From the NCBI RefSeq assembly GCF_900090315.1, contig NZ_FMHZ01000002.1, forward strand, positions 1,714,501 through 1,778,500: a DNA stretch of 64,000 nucleotides. Direction: 5' to 3'. Below, in pieces: positions 1 to 8,829 of this stretch; within the stretch, counting starts at the first letter, position 1; every line of letters begins with the position of its first letter. The DNA is from Micromonospora citrea. GTDB lineage: Bacteria > Actinomycetota > Actinomycetes > Mycobacteriales > Micromonosporaceae. The notes beneath the pieces are model-generated. The model was not told where the DNA came from, did not search any database, and saw only the letters and a program-made list of their open reading frames with translations. A program made the translations under genes and the position numbers.

Positions 1-1759
1 CCGCCACCTGCTGCGCCGGCTCCTCCAGCACCGCCGCGGCGGCCCGCACCCCGGGCAGTTGCTCCAGGTGGGCGCCGGTGTCCGGGGCGAGCCGTTCGCC
101 GCTGACCAGCGCGTCCCCCGGCACGACCCGGGTGGCGACCCGGTCCCGGCTGGACTCGATGCCGGCGGCGACCACCGCGCAGAACGCCGCGGTCGCCACG
201 GCCAGCACCACCACGACCAGCGGGGTGGCCGCCGCCGAGCGACCGGCCCGCGCGGTGCCGAGGAACGCGACGCTGCCGCGGGTGCGGGCGGCGAGCCGGC
301 TCACCAGGCGCAGCGGCCACGGGTACGCCCGCAACGCCAGCACCGCCGCCGCCGCCGCGAGCAGCACCGGCACCGAGACCAGCAGCGGGTCGACCTCGCC
401 GAGGGTCAGGCCGCGCCGCCGCAGCAGGACGACCGCCAGCGCGGCCAGCAGGAGCAGGAACACCTCCACGGTGAGCCGGCGGGCGGACGGGCGGAGCCGG
501 ATCAGGTCCCGGCGGGCCACCGCGCCGGCCGGCGCGGCGAGCAGGGTGGTCACCGGCAGGACCAGGACGGCCAGCACGACCGCCGCGACGAGGAACGGCG
601 TCGTGTCCCCGGCCGGCCCCGGCAGCAGCGTGCCGAGCAGCCAGCCCAGGAGGGCCGCCGGCAGGATCGCCAGCCCTGACTCGGCCAGGCTCCGCCGGGC
701 GCCCGCGGTGGCGGCGCCGCCGCGGGCGCGCAGCAGGACGTACTCGTCGCGCCGTCGTCGCACCGCCAGCGTCGCGGCCAGGGCCATCAGCCCGGCCAGG
801 GTGGCCAGGGCGCCGGCCGCGATGACGGCGAGGACGGTACGGGCGGCGGCCACGGCGGCGGCGAACTCCCGCAGCGGGATGTCGAAGCCCTGGACGAGGG
901 TGCGGTCGGCCGGGACCTCCCGGGACATCTGCTGGAGGCTGTCGATCGCCTCGGTCAGGTTCAGGATGCCGATGCCGTCGGCGGCCATCCGGTAGCGCCA
1001 CGTGAACCGCAGCGGCAGCCCGGCGGCGGCCAGGGCGTCGAGCACGGCGGGCGTGGTCACCCCGACGCCGACGAACGGCTGGGCGTCACCGGGTGGCTCG
1101 ACGACCTCCAGCAACGACGGCAGCCCGGCCCAGATCCCGTCGGAGGGGTCGACGGGCTCGTACACGCCGGCCACGACCAGCGGGGTGACCACCTGCGGGC
1201 CGTCCACGCCGGGCGGGCGGAGCACCAGTCGACTGCCGGCCCGCACGTTGAACCGCCCGGCGACCTCCGCGCTCAGCGCCACCGGCACCGGCTGACCGGG
1301 CTCCCAGGCGTCGTCGGGCCAGCGCCCCTCGACAAGCCTGCCGGCCTCGCTGATCCCCGGCGCGGCACGCAGGCCGAGGTCGACCAGGAGGTTCTTCGCC
1401 GCCAGGTCCGGGCCGGTCAACCGGCGCGGGGCGTACTCCTCCGCGACGAACCAGCGCCGGTCGACCGCCTCCCGGATGCGGGGCGGCATGGCGGCCTGCA
1501 ACGCGTCCAGCTCGGCCTGCCGCGCCTGCGTCAGGGAGCCGCCGTCGGGGACGGGCGCCAGCGGCGCACTGGTGTAGGTCAGGTCCCGTCGGGCTGCCGG
1601 CTGGCCGGTCAGGTGCTCGCGCAGCCCCTGCTCGGCGAGGTGGTTGACGACCCGGGGCATCCCGCTGATCAGCAGCGTGACGATCAGGGTCAGCACCGCG
1701 AGCAGCAGGAACTGCCCGCCGTACGCCCGTACCCGCCGGGCGACCGCGCCGATGCTCAC
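1..1759 (-). CDS. FtsX-type ABC transporter permease (3' end outside window)
   Basis: Partial gene running leftwards off the window; about 586 residues are visible. One N-terminal membrane helix (about residues 13-33) is followed by a roughly 250-residue extracytoplasmic region of the MacB_PCD type, then a run of hydrophobic segments from about residue 290, the layout of FtsX/MacB permeases. The start is GTG at 1759, chosen because AGGAGGG lies just upstream. It follows a second, longer permease by 43 bases on the same strand, so the two probably form one operon encoding a heterodimeric exporter or a lipoprotein-handling machine. No ATPase gene is visible; it may lie beyond the left edge. Substrate unknown. 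Confidence 0.85.
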   Translation of the reverse strand, partial: MSIGAVARRVRAYGGQFLLLAVLTLIVTLLISGMPRVVNHLAEQGLREHLTGQPAARRDLTYTSAPLAPVPDGGSLTQARQAELDALQAAMPPRIREAVDRRWFVAEEYAPRRLTGPDLAAKNLLVDLGLRAAPGISEAGRLVEGRWPDDAWEPGQPVPVALSAEVAGRFNVRAGSRLVLRPPGVDGPQVVTPLVVAGVYEPVDPSDGIWAGLPSLLEVVEPPGDAQPFVGVGVTTPAVLDALAAAGLPLRFTWRYRMAADGIGILNLTEAIDSLQQMSREVPADRTLVQGFDIPLREFAAAVAAARTVLAVIAAGALATLAGLMALAATLAVRRRRDEYVLLRARGGAATAGARRSLAESGLAILPAALLGWLLGTLLPGPAGDTTPFLVAAVVLAVLVLPVTTLLAAPAGAVARRDLIRLRPSARRLTVEVFLLLLAALAVVLLRRRGLTLGEVDPLLVSVPVLLAAAAAVLALRAYPWPLRLVSRLAARTRGSVAFLGTARAGRSAAATPLVVVVLAVATAAFCAVVAAGIESSRDRVATRVVPGDALVSGERLAPDTGAHLEQLPGVRAAAAVLEEPAQQVA

Positions 1760-1802
1760 CACGTCCCCGCCCTCCTGGTGGAGTTGCCTGCCTGCCGCCC
1801 GG

Positions 1803-4800
1803 TCACCGCTCTCCCCCGATCCGCAACTGCGCCACGGCCACCCGCTGCCGGATGCCGAAGGCGATGAACGCGCTGAAGGCGAGGGCCGCCAGCAGCAGGC
1901 CGAGCGCGGTCAACCCGATCGGCGTCCAGGGCAGCACGAACGCTGCCTCGGGCACCGGCCGGCCACCGGACGGCGTGAGGATGACCAGCGGGGCCATGGT
2001 GGCGCCCACCGCCGCCCCCAGCAGCAGCCCGACGCCGACGCCGATGCCGGCCAGGAACGTCTGCTCGGCCAGCAGGGCCCGGGCCAGCAGCCGAGGGCTG
2101 GCGCCGAGCGTGTGCAGCACGGCGAACTCCCCCAGCCGGTGCCGGGCGGTCGCCCAGACGTCGACGATCAACCCGACCAGGGCCAGCAGCACCGAGCCGA
2201 GGGCCGCGGCGAACAGGCCGGTGCGGGTGCCCTGCCAGTACGGGTCGGCCGCGGCCCGCTCCGCCGCCTCCCGCCGGTCGAGCAGCGTGACGCCGGGCAG
2301 TTCGGCCGCCGCGCGGACGGCCGCGTCGTGCCCGCCCGCGTCCGTCCCGAGCCACCACTCCGACACCGGGCGCACCGCGCCCCGGTCCCGGATCAGCCAG
2401 TCCGTGGCCGCCGACAGGTCCAGCAGCATGCCCTCGCCTGCCGTGGACGGCACCTCGTCCACCTCGCCGACCAGGGTCACCGGCACCGTCGCGCCGGACA
2501 GCGCGACCTCGACCGTGTCGCCGATGTTCAGGCTGAGCGCGTCGCGCACCGCCGGGGTCATCAGCGCGGGTACCGGCCGGTTCTCGCCGGCGGGCACCAC
2601 CACGAGGCGCGAGGTCGGCTGGAACGCGAACCGGCCGCCGGCCCGGAAGTCGATCTCCCGCTCGCCGCTCAGGCCGGTGGCGGTGGCCTTCGCGGGGGTG
2701 GGACGTTCCTGGCCGCCGATGGTCATCCACTCGCCGGCGAGCGGCGCCGGCCGAGCCGCGCCGTCGGCGCCGACGAGCCGCAGGTCGGCCACCTCCAGGC
2801 GGTACGCGCGCCCGAACGCGTCCCCGGCGTCGGCCTCGAACCCGGACAGCCGCACGACGCCGTCGACCTCGGGCACGACGACGGTGAACGGCACCGGCCG
2901 GCCGTCGCTGCCGGCGCTGCCCACCGGAAGGCGGATGGTCAGCCCGTCCGCGCGGGTCAGCAGCACCCACACGGTGACCTGGTGCGGCCCGACCGCGTCG
3001 CGTACGGGGGTGCGCACCGTGCCGGTCAGCGACCGGGTGCCGGCGGGCAGGTCGACGCCGGCCGGCGCGGCGCGCGCCCGGATCAGCCGGTCCAGCAGCG
3101 CCGGCACCGGCTCGTCGGTCAGCCGCTCGTTGAGCCGAAGCACGTCCTTCGCTCCCGCGGCGTCGAGGCCCACGACAGTGGTCGGCAGGTCGGCGCGGCC
3201 GACACGGATCTCGTCCCGCCAGGCGGGCAGCACCCGGTCGACTCCGGGCAGCGCGCCGAGCTGGCCGGCCCGGTCGTCGGGCGCGACGCCGGTGCGCTCG
3301 ACCACCCGCAGGTCGGCGCCGACGCCGTGGTCGGCCTGGTCGGCCTGGGACCGTTCGCCCGTGGTCACCAGCGACCAGGCGAGGGTGCTGCCGCCGACGG
3401 CGAGCGCGAGCAGCAGCACCGGGCCGGCGTGCGGGCGCCGGCCCGCCTGCCACATGCCGAACATGGTCGCCGTCCACGGCCGACGGTCGACGAACCGCTC
3501 GGCGAACCGGGTCGCGGGCGGCAGCAGCCGCAGCGCCACGACCGCGCCGGCGAGCACGCCCAGCGTCGGCGCGGCGACGAGCAGCGGATCGACGCCGAGG
3601 CGTCCGCCCGCGCCGGTGAGCGGCGAAGAATACTGGCGCAGCTGCGTCCAGGCCAGCACCGCGAACCCGACGAGCACCAGGTCGAGGCTGGCCCGTTGCA
3701 CGGTGGCGGCCCGGGTGGGACGGGACCGGGCCGACATGTCGGCGACATACGTGCCGGCACCGCGCAGCGTGGGGGCGACCATCGCGACCAGACAGCCGAC
3801 GGCGGTGGCGGCGGCTGCCGCCCAGACCAGCGCGGTGTCGCCGGGGGTGAGCGCCAGCCCGGCCGGCCCGGCGGCGCCCACGCGTCGCAGCGCCTCGTCG
3901 GCGACCAGCGGCCCCAGCACGGCGGCCGGCAGGACGACGAGCGTCGCCTCCCGGGCGGCGAGGCCGGCCAGTTGCCGCCGCGCCGCGCCGCGGGCCCGCA
4001 GCAGGGCGGTCTGGGCCCGCCGGTCCTCGTGCAGCAGCGCGGCGACCAGCACCAGCGCGTACCCGCCGAGGACCACGATCAGCAGCAGCGGCGTGGTCAG
4101 CGAGGAGCGGCCGACCAGGTCTGCCCGGGCGCCCCGGTACAGCAGCCCGTCGATCGCGGTGACGGTCTGCGCGGAGGTGCCCAGCCCGGCTGCCTCGGGC
4201 ACCTCGGCGGCCGCGGTGGCCAACGCCTCCCGCACGTCGAGCAGCCGGCCGGCGCGGGCCGCCGCGGCGAGGTCCGGCTCGACCACCCAGGACGCCGACA
4301 CCGCGCCCGGGTAGGTCGCCACGAAGTCGGCCCGGTCCAGCACGAACGGCCCGTACGACGTGCCGGAATCCGCCGCGCTGCCGGCGCCCACCCCCGGGGC
4401 CAGCCGCCAGTACGGGTCGGTCGGGTCGCGCGGGCGCCACGTCCCGGCGAGCACCACCTCGCTGGCCCGCTCGGACCTGCGGTCCAGCATCGGCACCCGG
4501 TCGCCGGCGGTCATCCCGAGCGCGGCCGCGACCTTCTCGGGCAGCGTCACCTGCACCGGGGTGGCCCCGGCGGCGGGCCAGGCGCCGCTGGTCAGCTCGG
4601 CGTGCCGGGGCAGGTCGTCGAGGGTCGCGAGGTTGGCGAAGATCGGGTCGTCGCCCTCGCGGACGACCGGCCCCAGGTTGCCGGTCAGCTCGCGGCCGTC
4701 GCCGTACCGGCCGGCGTCGACGGTGACCGGCGCACCGCCGAGACCGGCGGCGAAGCCGTCACGGACCGCCCGGTCCCGGGTGGCGAACTCGGCCGCGTCC

Positions 4801-4997
4801 CGGCCGGCCGTGCCGCTCACCAGCAGGCTGCGCTCCTCCATGGACGCACCCGTGAGCAGCGCACGCTGGCCGGCCTCCGCCGCCCGGCGGTTGTAGTCGG
4901 AGAGCCCGGTGACCAACGCCACCGCCACCAGGGCCGCGACCACCGCGGCGAGCAGCAGCCCTCGTGCCTCTCGGGCCCGCCTCCACACCAGCTTCAT
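1803..4997 (-). CDS. FtsX-like ABC transporter permease, 1064 aa
   Basis: Large permease with the duplicated FtsX layout: N-terminal helix (about residues 13-33), a large extracytoplasmic domain (about 35-300), a central group of membrane helices around 300-500, a second extracytoplasmic domain, and a last helix group around 890-1060. At 1064 residues it matches the long two-module actinobacterial FtsX permeases rather than the 400-residue MacB type. ATG at 4997 is preceded by GGGGAGGG. It is upstream of and co-directional with the partial permease at 1-1759. No nucleotide-binding motifs are present, so it needs a separate ATPase. Transport direction and substrate cannot be told from sequence. 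Confidence 0.85.
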   Translation of the reverse strand: MKLVWRRAREARGLLLAAVVAALVAVALVTGLSDYNRRAAEAGQRALLTGASMEERSLLVSGTAGRDAAEFATRDRAVRDGFAAGLGGAPVTVDAGRYGDGRELTGNLGPVVREGDDPIFANLATLDDLPRHAELTSGAWPAAGATPVQVTLPEKVAAALGMTAGDRVPMLDRRSERASEVVLAGTWRPRDPTDPYWRLAPGVGAGSAADSGTSYGPFVLDRADFVATYPGAVSASWVVEPDLAAAARAGRLLDVREALATAAAEVPEAAGLGTSAQTVTAIDGLLYRGARADLVGRSSLTTPLLLIVVLGGYALVLVAALLHEDRRAQTALLRARGAARRQLAGLAAREATLVVLPAAVLGPLVADEALRRVGAAGPAGLALTPGDTALVWAAAAATAVGCLVAMVAPTLRGAGTYVADMSARSRPTRAATVQRASLDLVLVGFAVLAWTQLRQYSSPLTGAGGRLGVDPLLVAAPTLGVLAGAVVALRLLPPATRFAERFVDRRPWTATMFGMWQAGRRPHAGPVLLLALAVGGSTLAWSLVTTGERSQADQADHGVGADLRVVERTGVAPDDRAGQLGALPGVDRVLPAWRDEIRVGRADLPTTVVGLDAAGAKDVLRLNERLTDEPVPALLDRLIRARAAPAGVDLPAGTRSLTGTVRTPVRDAVGPHQVTVWVLLTRADGLTIRLPVGSAGSDGRPVPFTVVVPEVDGVVRLSGFEADAGDAFGRAYRLEVADLRLVGADGAARPAPLAGEWMTIGGQERPTPAKATATGLSGEREIDFRAGGRFAFQPTSRLVVVPAGENRPVPALMTPAVRDALSLNIGDTVEVALSGATVPVTLVGEVDEVPSTAGEGMLLDLSAATDWLIRDRGAVRPVSEWWLGTDAGGHDAAVRAAAELPGVTLLDRREAAERAAADPYWQGTRTGLFAAALGSVLLALVGLIVDVWATARHRLGEFAVLHTLGASPRLLARALLAEQTFLAGIGVGVGLLLGAAVGATMAPLVILTPSGGRPVPEAAFVLPWTPIGLTALGLLLAALAFSAFIAFGIRQRVAVAQLRIGGER

Positions 4998-5190
4998 CCG
5001 ACGCCCTCCCCTGGCCCCTCGGGCCGACGATCAGGAAAAGCGGCGACGGGCCGGGAAAGGTTCGCGCCCGTTACATGATCGTTATCCGCCTGGCGACGGA
5101 CGGGACGCGCCGACGGCATGGCCGCCGGTGACGCCGGCGCGGGCGCGGGTCTGCGGGCGGCGGCTGGCGGCGGTGTGCTTCCATCGCCGG

Positions 5191-5484
5191 ATGGAGATCG
5201 CCCTCACCGCCCTCTCGGTGGCCGTCGTCACGCTGCTCGCCGCCCAGCTGCCGGGCACCGCCCAGCAGGCCCGGACCGCCTACCGGCTCACCGAGATCGA
5301 GCGCCGGCTGCAACTCGTCATGGACCACCTGGGCGTGGTGGACCGGTCGCCGGTGCCGCCGGAGGTCCGGGACCACCTGGCCCGGGGCGACAAGATCAAG
5401 GCCATCGCGGCGTACCGGAAGGCGACCGGCGCCGACCTGCGCTCGGCCAAGGAGGCCGTGGAGGGGTTCGCCGGCCAGCGGTGA
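5191..5484 (+). CDS. Small membrane protein with ribosomal L7/L12 C-terminal-like domain, 97 aa
   Basis: The first 18-20 residues form one hydrophobic helix (IALTALSVAVVTLLAAQL), followed by a short coiled linker. The last 35 residues (about 58-95) contain KIKAIAAYRKATGADLRSAK, the alpha-beta pattern of the L7/L12 C-terminal domain, which binds translation GTPases when on the ribosome. The start at ATG 5191 keeps the helix; longer upstream readings run into the oppositely oriented permease. Similar short L7/L12-tail proteins are common in actinobacteria and of unknown role. Whether the domain still binds translation factors is open. Confidence 0.7.
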   Translation: MEIALTALSVAVVTLLAAQLPGTAQQARTAYRLTEIERRLQLVMDHLGVVDRSPVPPEVRDHLARGDKIKAIAAYRKATGADLRSAKEAVEGFAGQR

Positions 5485-5534
5485 CGGCCGCGCCGGGCCC
5501 GCCCCGGCGTCGCCCTCACCTCCGGCACCGCCGC

Positions 5535-5595
5535 CGACCGTCGACCGTCGACCGTCGACCGGGCGACCGGGCGACCGGGCGACCGGGCGACCGGG
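5535..5595. repeat. Short tandem repeats (7-mer x3, then 8-mer x5)
   Basis: Three copies of CGACCGT (5535-5555) run directly into five copies of CGACCGGG (5556-5595). The array lies between the convergent ends of the L7/L12-like gene and the LigD polymerase gene. Probably slippage-prone noncoding sequence; no function seen. Confidence 0.9.
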
Positions 5596-5714
5596 CGCGC
5601 CACGGCGGCGGGCCGGGCTGACCCCGGACGAGTTCCAGCGGCAGTCGACGGAGCGGTTCCCGCGCTCGCCAACGGGGCAGCCCACGCACGCCGGCGCCGC
5701 AACGGCCCGGCCGG

Positions 5715-6740
5715 TCAGCGTGGGCGGTCGCGGTCCTTCGAGGGCTGCACCCGCTTCGGCTCGCCGGGCATCTTCGGGTGGTCCGGCGGGTACGGCATGT
5801 CGCCCTGCCCGGCGGCGGCGTCGCGGTCGGCCCACTCGAGCAGCGGGGTGATGTCCCACCCCGCGTCGTCGATGCCGGCGTGCGGGTCGCCGCGCTCGGC
5901 CAGCCGGGCCGGGACGGTGCGCAGGTCGAAGTCGTCGGGGTCGACGTCGGGCAGCTCGTCCCAGGTGACCGGGGTGGACACGGTGGCCCGGGCGTTGGCC
6001 CGCAGCGAGTACGCGCAGGCGATCGTGCGGTCGCGCGCCATCTGGTTGTAGTCGACGAAGACGCGGGCGCCCCGCTGCTCCTTCCACCAGGCGGTGGTGA
6101 CCAGCTCCGGCCGCCGCCGTTCCAGCTCCCGGGCCAGCGCGATGGTCGCCCGGCGCACCTCGGTGAACGTCCAGCGCGGCGCGATCCGCAGGTAGACGTG
6201 GACGCCGCGACCGCCGGAGGTCTTCGGCCAGCCGGTGACGCCCAGCTCGTCGAGGAGCCCGCGCAGCTCCCCGGCGGCGGCGACCGCGTCGGCGAAGTCG
6301 GTGCCGGGCTGGGGGTCGAGGTCGACACGCAGCTCGTCGGGGCGGTCGACGTCGGCGGCCCGCACCGGCCAGGGGTGGAACACGATCGTGCCCATCTGGG
6401 CGGCCCAGGCGACGTGGGCCAGGTCTGCCGGGCAGAGCTCCGCGGCGCTTCGGCCGCTGGGGAAGCTGATGGTGGCGGTGCGCACCCACGGCGGCACGCC
6501 CCGGGTCGGCACCCGCTTCTGGAAGAACATCTCCCCCTCGACGCCCTCGGGGAAGCGCTGCAACGTGGTCGGGCGGTCGCGCAGGGCGCGCATGATGCCC
6601 TCGCCCACCGCCACGTAGTAGTGGAAGACGTCGGCCTTGGTGAAGCCGCGCCGCGGGAAGATGACCCGCTCCGGACTGGTCAGTCGTACGGTGTGCCCGG
6701 CCACCTCGATCTCTGCGGCCGCGGCCTTCGTGCCACCCAT
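5715..6740 (-). CDS. ligD: Stand-alone LigD polymerase-domain protein (PolDom), 341 aa
   Basis: Archaeo-eukaryotic primase-superfamily polymerase matching the Pol domain of bacterial LigD, without fused ligase or phosphoesterase domains. Visible motifs: [13 protein letters not shown] near the N terminus (template/5'-phosphate binding region), [10 protein letters not shown] with the metal-binding Asp-x-Asp, and [12 protein letters not shown], the catalytic His loop. LigD Pol domains add nucleotides, preferring ribonucleotides, at DNA ends during non-homologous end joining. Start taken at ATG 6740 because TATGGT sits exactly six bases upstream, suggesting a leaderless message. It is divergent from msrB. 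No ku or ligase gene is visible nearby; other LigD modules may lie elsewhere. The symbol refers to the Pol module only. Confidence 0.88.
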   Translation of the reverse strand: MGGTKAAAAEIEVAGHTVRLTSPERVIFPRRGFTKADVFHYYVAVGEGIMRALRDRPTTLQRFPEGVEGEMFFQKRVPTRGVPPWVRTATISFPSGRSAAELCPADLAHVAWAAQMGTIVFHPWPVRAADVDRPDELRVDLDPQPGTDFADAVAAAGELRGLLDELGVTGWPKTSGGRGVHVYLRIAPRWTFTEVRRATIALARELERRRPELVTTAWWKEQRGARVFVDYNQMARDRTIACAYSLRANARATVSTPVTWDELPDVDPDDFDLRTVPARLAERGDPHAGIDDAGWDITPLLEWADRDAAAGQGDMPYPPDHPKMPGEPKRVQPSKDRDRPR

Positions 6741-6746
6741 TGCGCG

Positions 6747-6752
6747 ACCATA
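6747..6752 (-). promoter_or_regulatory. Leaderless -10 element for the LigD-Pol gene
   Basis: TATGGT on the minus strand, six bases before the ATG, with no Shine-Dalgarno between. It lies in a 47-bp divergent intergenic region with the msrB -10 element. Confidence 0.55.
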
Positions 6753-6775
6753 TGCCACACCCCCGACGCCCGACG

Positions 6776-6781
6776 TACCGT
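6776..6781 (+). promoter_or_regulatory. Leaderless -10 element for msrB
   Basis: TACCGT six bases before the GTG start at 6788. No purine-rich ribosome-binding site is present. Confidence 0.6.
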
Positions 6782-6787
6782 TGGCGG

Positions 6788-7201
6788 GTGAGTCTTGACG
6801 AGAGCGAACTGCCCCGCACCGAGGAAGAGTGGCGGGTCCGGCTCAGCCCCGAGGAGTTCCGGGTGCTGCGGGAGGCCGGCACCGAGCGCCCCTGGACGGG
6901 CGAGTACGTCGACACGAAGACGCCGGGGATCTACCGCTGCCGGGCCTGCGGCGCGGAGCTCTTCCCGAGCGACACGAAGTTCGACTCGCACTGCGGGTGG
7001 CCCAGCTTCGACGACGCCGTCCCCGGGGCGGTCAAGGAGATCGAGGACCGCAGCCTCGGGATGAGCCGCACCGAGATCCGCTGCGCCCGCTGCGACAGCC
7101 ACCTCGGGCACGTGTTCCGGGGCGAGGGCTTCACCCCGAGGGACACCCGGCACTGCGTCAACTCCGTCTCCATCCGGCTGGAGCCGCGCGCCGACGCCTG
7201 A
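6788..7201 (+). CDS. msrB: Peptide-methionine (R)-S-oxide reductase MsrB, 137 aa
   Basis: Reduces the R epimer of methionine sulfoxide in proteins, repairing oxidative damage in the cytoplasm. Family motifs in order: CRACGAELF and [13 protein letters not shown] supply the two CxxC zinc pairs, GWPSF is the substrate-pocket motif, and RHCVNSVSI holds the catalytic cysteine. Length matches the family. GTG at 6788 was preferred to the earlier ATG at 6740 because the extension would overlap the divergent LigD-Pol gene and because a -10 hexamer ends six bases upstream of the GTG. Transcription is probably leaderless. Confidence 0.95.
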   Translation: MSLDESELPRTEEEWRVRLSPEEFRVLREAGTERPWTGEYVDTKTPGIYRCRACGAELFPSDTKFDSHCGWPSFDDAVPGAVKEIEDRSLGMSRTEIRCARCDSHLGHVFRGEGFTPRDTRHCVNSVSIRLEPRADA

Positions 7202-7223
7202 GTCCCGCGCCCGGGTGACGACG

Positions 7224-7302
7224 GCCGGCCCGCGGGGCCGGCGCGACTCCCGTGCCCGGTGACGACGGCGGGCCCGGGGCGCGGCGCGACACCGCGCCCC
7301 GG
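7224..7302. terminator. Two GC-rich hairpins between convergent genes
   Basis: An 8-bp stem (GCCGGCCC/GGGCCGGC, 7224-7242) and an 11-bp perfect stem (7274-7284 with 7292-7302, 7-base loop) lie between the msrB stop and the DUF305-like gene stop. There is no U tract, as is usual in actinomycetes; likely bidirectional terminators. Confidence 0.6.
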
Positions 7303-7308
7303 AGGCGT

Positions 7309-7881
7309 TCAGGTCCGCCTGCCCGCCGCCAGTTCGGCCATCAGGGTGACCTCGGCCGTGCGGGACCGCTCGACGCGCCCGGCGAGGTCGCGTACCCGCG
7401 GGTCGGCGCCGACCGTCTGGTGCGCCCGGGCCAGGTCGGCCGCCGCGTCCTGGTGCGGCCCCAGCAGGTCGAGCAGCACCCGGTCGACCTCCTCGCCGCG
7501 GGCGGCCCGCAGACGCGCCATGTCCTCGGCGGCGGTTCCGTGCCCGCCGTGGTCGTGCCGGCGGGCCGCCTCGGCGGCGGCCGGCCCGGCGTCCCGCAGC
7601 CAGCCGCGCACCGTGGCCAGCTCGTCGGACTCGGTGGCCTCGATGGCGGCGACCAGGGTGCGCAGCTTCCGGTCGGTGACCCGGTCCCGGCCGAGCCGCA
7701 CCATCTCCAGCGTCTGCTCCGTGTGCGCCGCCAGCGTGGCCAGGAAGACGACGTCCAGGCCGCTCATCCCGGTCCCGGTGGTCGCGGCCGTCGCCGCCGG
7801 GGCGGGGGCGGGCGACGCCGAGGCGCAGCCGGGGACCAGCAGCAGGGCGGCGAGCAGGGCGACCGTGCGCAGCCGTCGCAT
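7309..7881 (-). CDS. DUF305-like lipoprotein, 190 aa
   Basis: Predicted lipoprotein: MRRLR start, hydrophobic h-region and the lipobox LVPGC at about residues 15-19, then an Ala/Pro-rich spacer. The mature part has two helical halves resembling DUF305 ferritin-like repeats: HTEQTLEMVRLGRD in the first, and HQDAAADLARAHQ followed by ADPRVRDLAGRVERSRTAEV in the second. An HDHGGHG cluster lies between them, so metal binding is possible but unproven. The start at ATG 7881 puts the signal sequence at the N terminus; upstream extension adds only charged residues. Family assignment is moderate because the usual HH pair is degenerate. Confidence 0.7.
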   Translation of the reverse strand: MRRLRTVALLAALLLVPGCASASPAPAPAATAATTGTGMSGLDVVFLATLAAHTEQTLEMVRLGRDRVTDRKLRTLVAAIEATESDELATVRGWLRDAGPAAAEAARRHDHGGHGTAAEDMARLRAARGEEVDRVLLDLLGPHQDAAADLARAHQTVGADPRVRDLAGRVERSRTAEVTLMAELAAGRRT

Positions 7882-7949
7882 GGCGTACTCCCATCCACAG
7901 TGGGGTGACGGGTGCGGCCGACGCCGGCCGGCGGGCCGCACCCGTACGG

Positions 7950-8696
7950 TCAGACCTGGGTCCAGAGCGCCGGCACGTGGGGCGGCTCCCAGCCGGGGAT
8001 CGCGGTGTGCGCCTGCCGGCAGCGGTACGTCGCCCCGCCGTAGGTCACCTGGTCACCGACCTGGTACGCCCGGCCCGCCGTCCACGTGCCGCCCGGCGCG
8101 GGCGGGGTGGTCGGGGCGGCGGTGGGGGTCGGGGTGGGCGACGGGGCCGGCGGCGTCGGGCTCGGGGTGGGCGACGGGTTGCCACCCCCGCCGACCTGGA
8201 GGTCGACGCAGGAGTAGAACGCGTTGGCGGTGTCGGCGATGTTCCACACGGCGAGGACCTTCTGCCGTCCCGACCAGCCGCCCAGGTTGACGGTGTGCGA
8301 GACCGTGGCTCCGGGCTGCTGCCCGCCGCCGTTGAAGACGGCGACGCGGGTGCCGCCGATGAAGTACTCCCAGTTGCTGGTGGCGTGCCGGGCGGTGTTG
8401 GTCCAGGTGAAGGTCACCGAGGAGCCCACCGACGTGGCGGGCCAGCCCCGGCTGTCGTCGTTCAGGACGGCGAACTGGGCGATCCCGGCATGGCAGCTGC
8501 GCAGCCCTTTCGGGCCCTCCACGCTCTGCGGCTCGTACCTGATCTGCCCGCAGTCGGGGACCCGGCCCTGGGCGCAGAGCGCCTGGCGGCTCGGCGGCCC
8601 GGAGACGTAGCCGTGTGCCTGGGCGGGTGCCGCGACGGCCAGGGCGGAGACGACGGCGCCCGTCGCCACGAGCGGGATCGTGATTCTTCGGCGCAT
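7950..8696 (-). CDS. AA10 lytic polysaccharide monooxygenase with C-terminal CBM5/12, 248 aa
   Basis: Secreted copper enzyme that oxidatively cleaves crystalline polysaccharide. A Sec signal peptide ends at AQA, leaving His28 (AHGYVSGP) as the first copper-brace histidine; the second is probably the His in TARHATSNWEYFI. The catalytic domain (about 28-170) is short and close to chitin-active CBP21-type proteins. A PT-rich linker leads to a CBM5/12 module (about 198-248, WTAGRAYQVGDQVTY), which also points to chitin. Start ATG 8696 is preceded by AAGGAG. The upstream region is unusually AT-rich and may hold the control site. Chitin as substrate is inferred from the domain types. Confidence 0.92.
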   Translation of the reverse strand: MRRRITIPLVATGAVVSALAVAAPAQAHGYVSGPPSRQALCAQGRVPDCGQIRYEPQSVEGPKGLRSCHAGIAQFAVLNDDSRGWPATSVGSSVTFTWTNTARHATSNWEYFIGGTRVAVFNGGGQQPGATVSHTVNLGGWSGRQKVLAVWNIADTANAFYSCVDLQVGGGGNPSPTPSPTPPAPSPTPTPTAAPTTPPAPGGTWTAGRAYQVGDQVTYGGATYRCRQAHTAIPGWEPPHVPALWTQV

Positions 8697-8740
8697 GGTG
8701 GCAGCTCCTTCGCAGGTGCGGCTGGTGAGGTGCCACCCAA

Positions 8741-8771
8741 CATAAAATAAACTTTGTTAACAGTAAAGACT
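8741..8771 (-). promoter_or_regulatory. AT-rich promoter/operator candidate upstream of the chitin-type LPMO
   Basis: This 31-base stretch is almost free of G/C runs in a roughly 73% GC neighbourhood. It contains an imperfect palindrome centred on GTTAAC at 8756-8761, flanked by CTTT and AAAG. It lies about 45-75 bases upstream of the LPMO start, where a promoter and repressor site would be expected. It does not match the DasR site I know, so the regulator is unknown. Confidence 0.4.
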
Positions 8772-8829
8772 CCTGTCGATAAATCAGGACGCCCGGCCGG
8801 CACCCCCGTCCGACGAGGAGCAGCGGGCG

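Noticed and set aside
1644..5078. Very long plus-strand reading frame (1144 aa)
   Set aside because: Antisense to the FtsX permease, rich in Arg/Gly/His/Gln with no domain; a GC-bias shadow.
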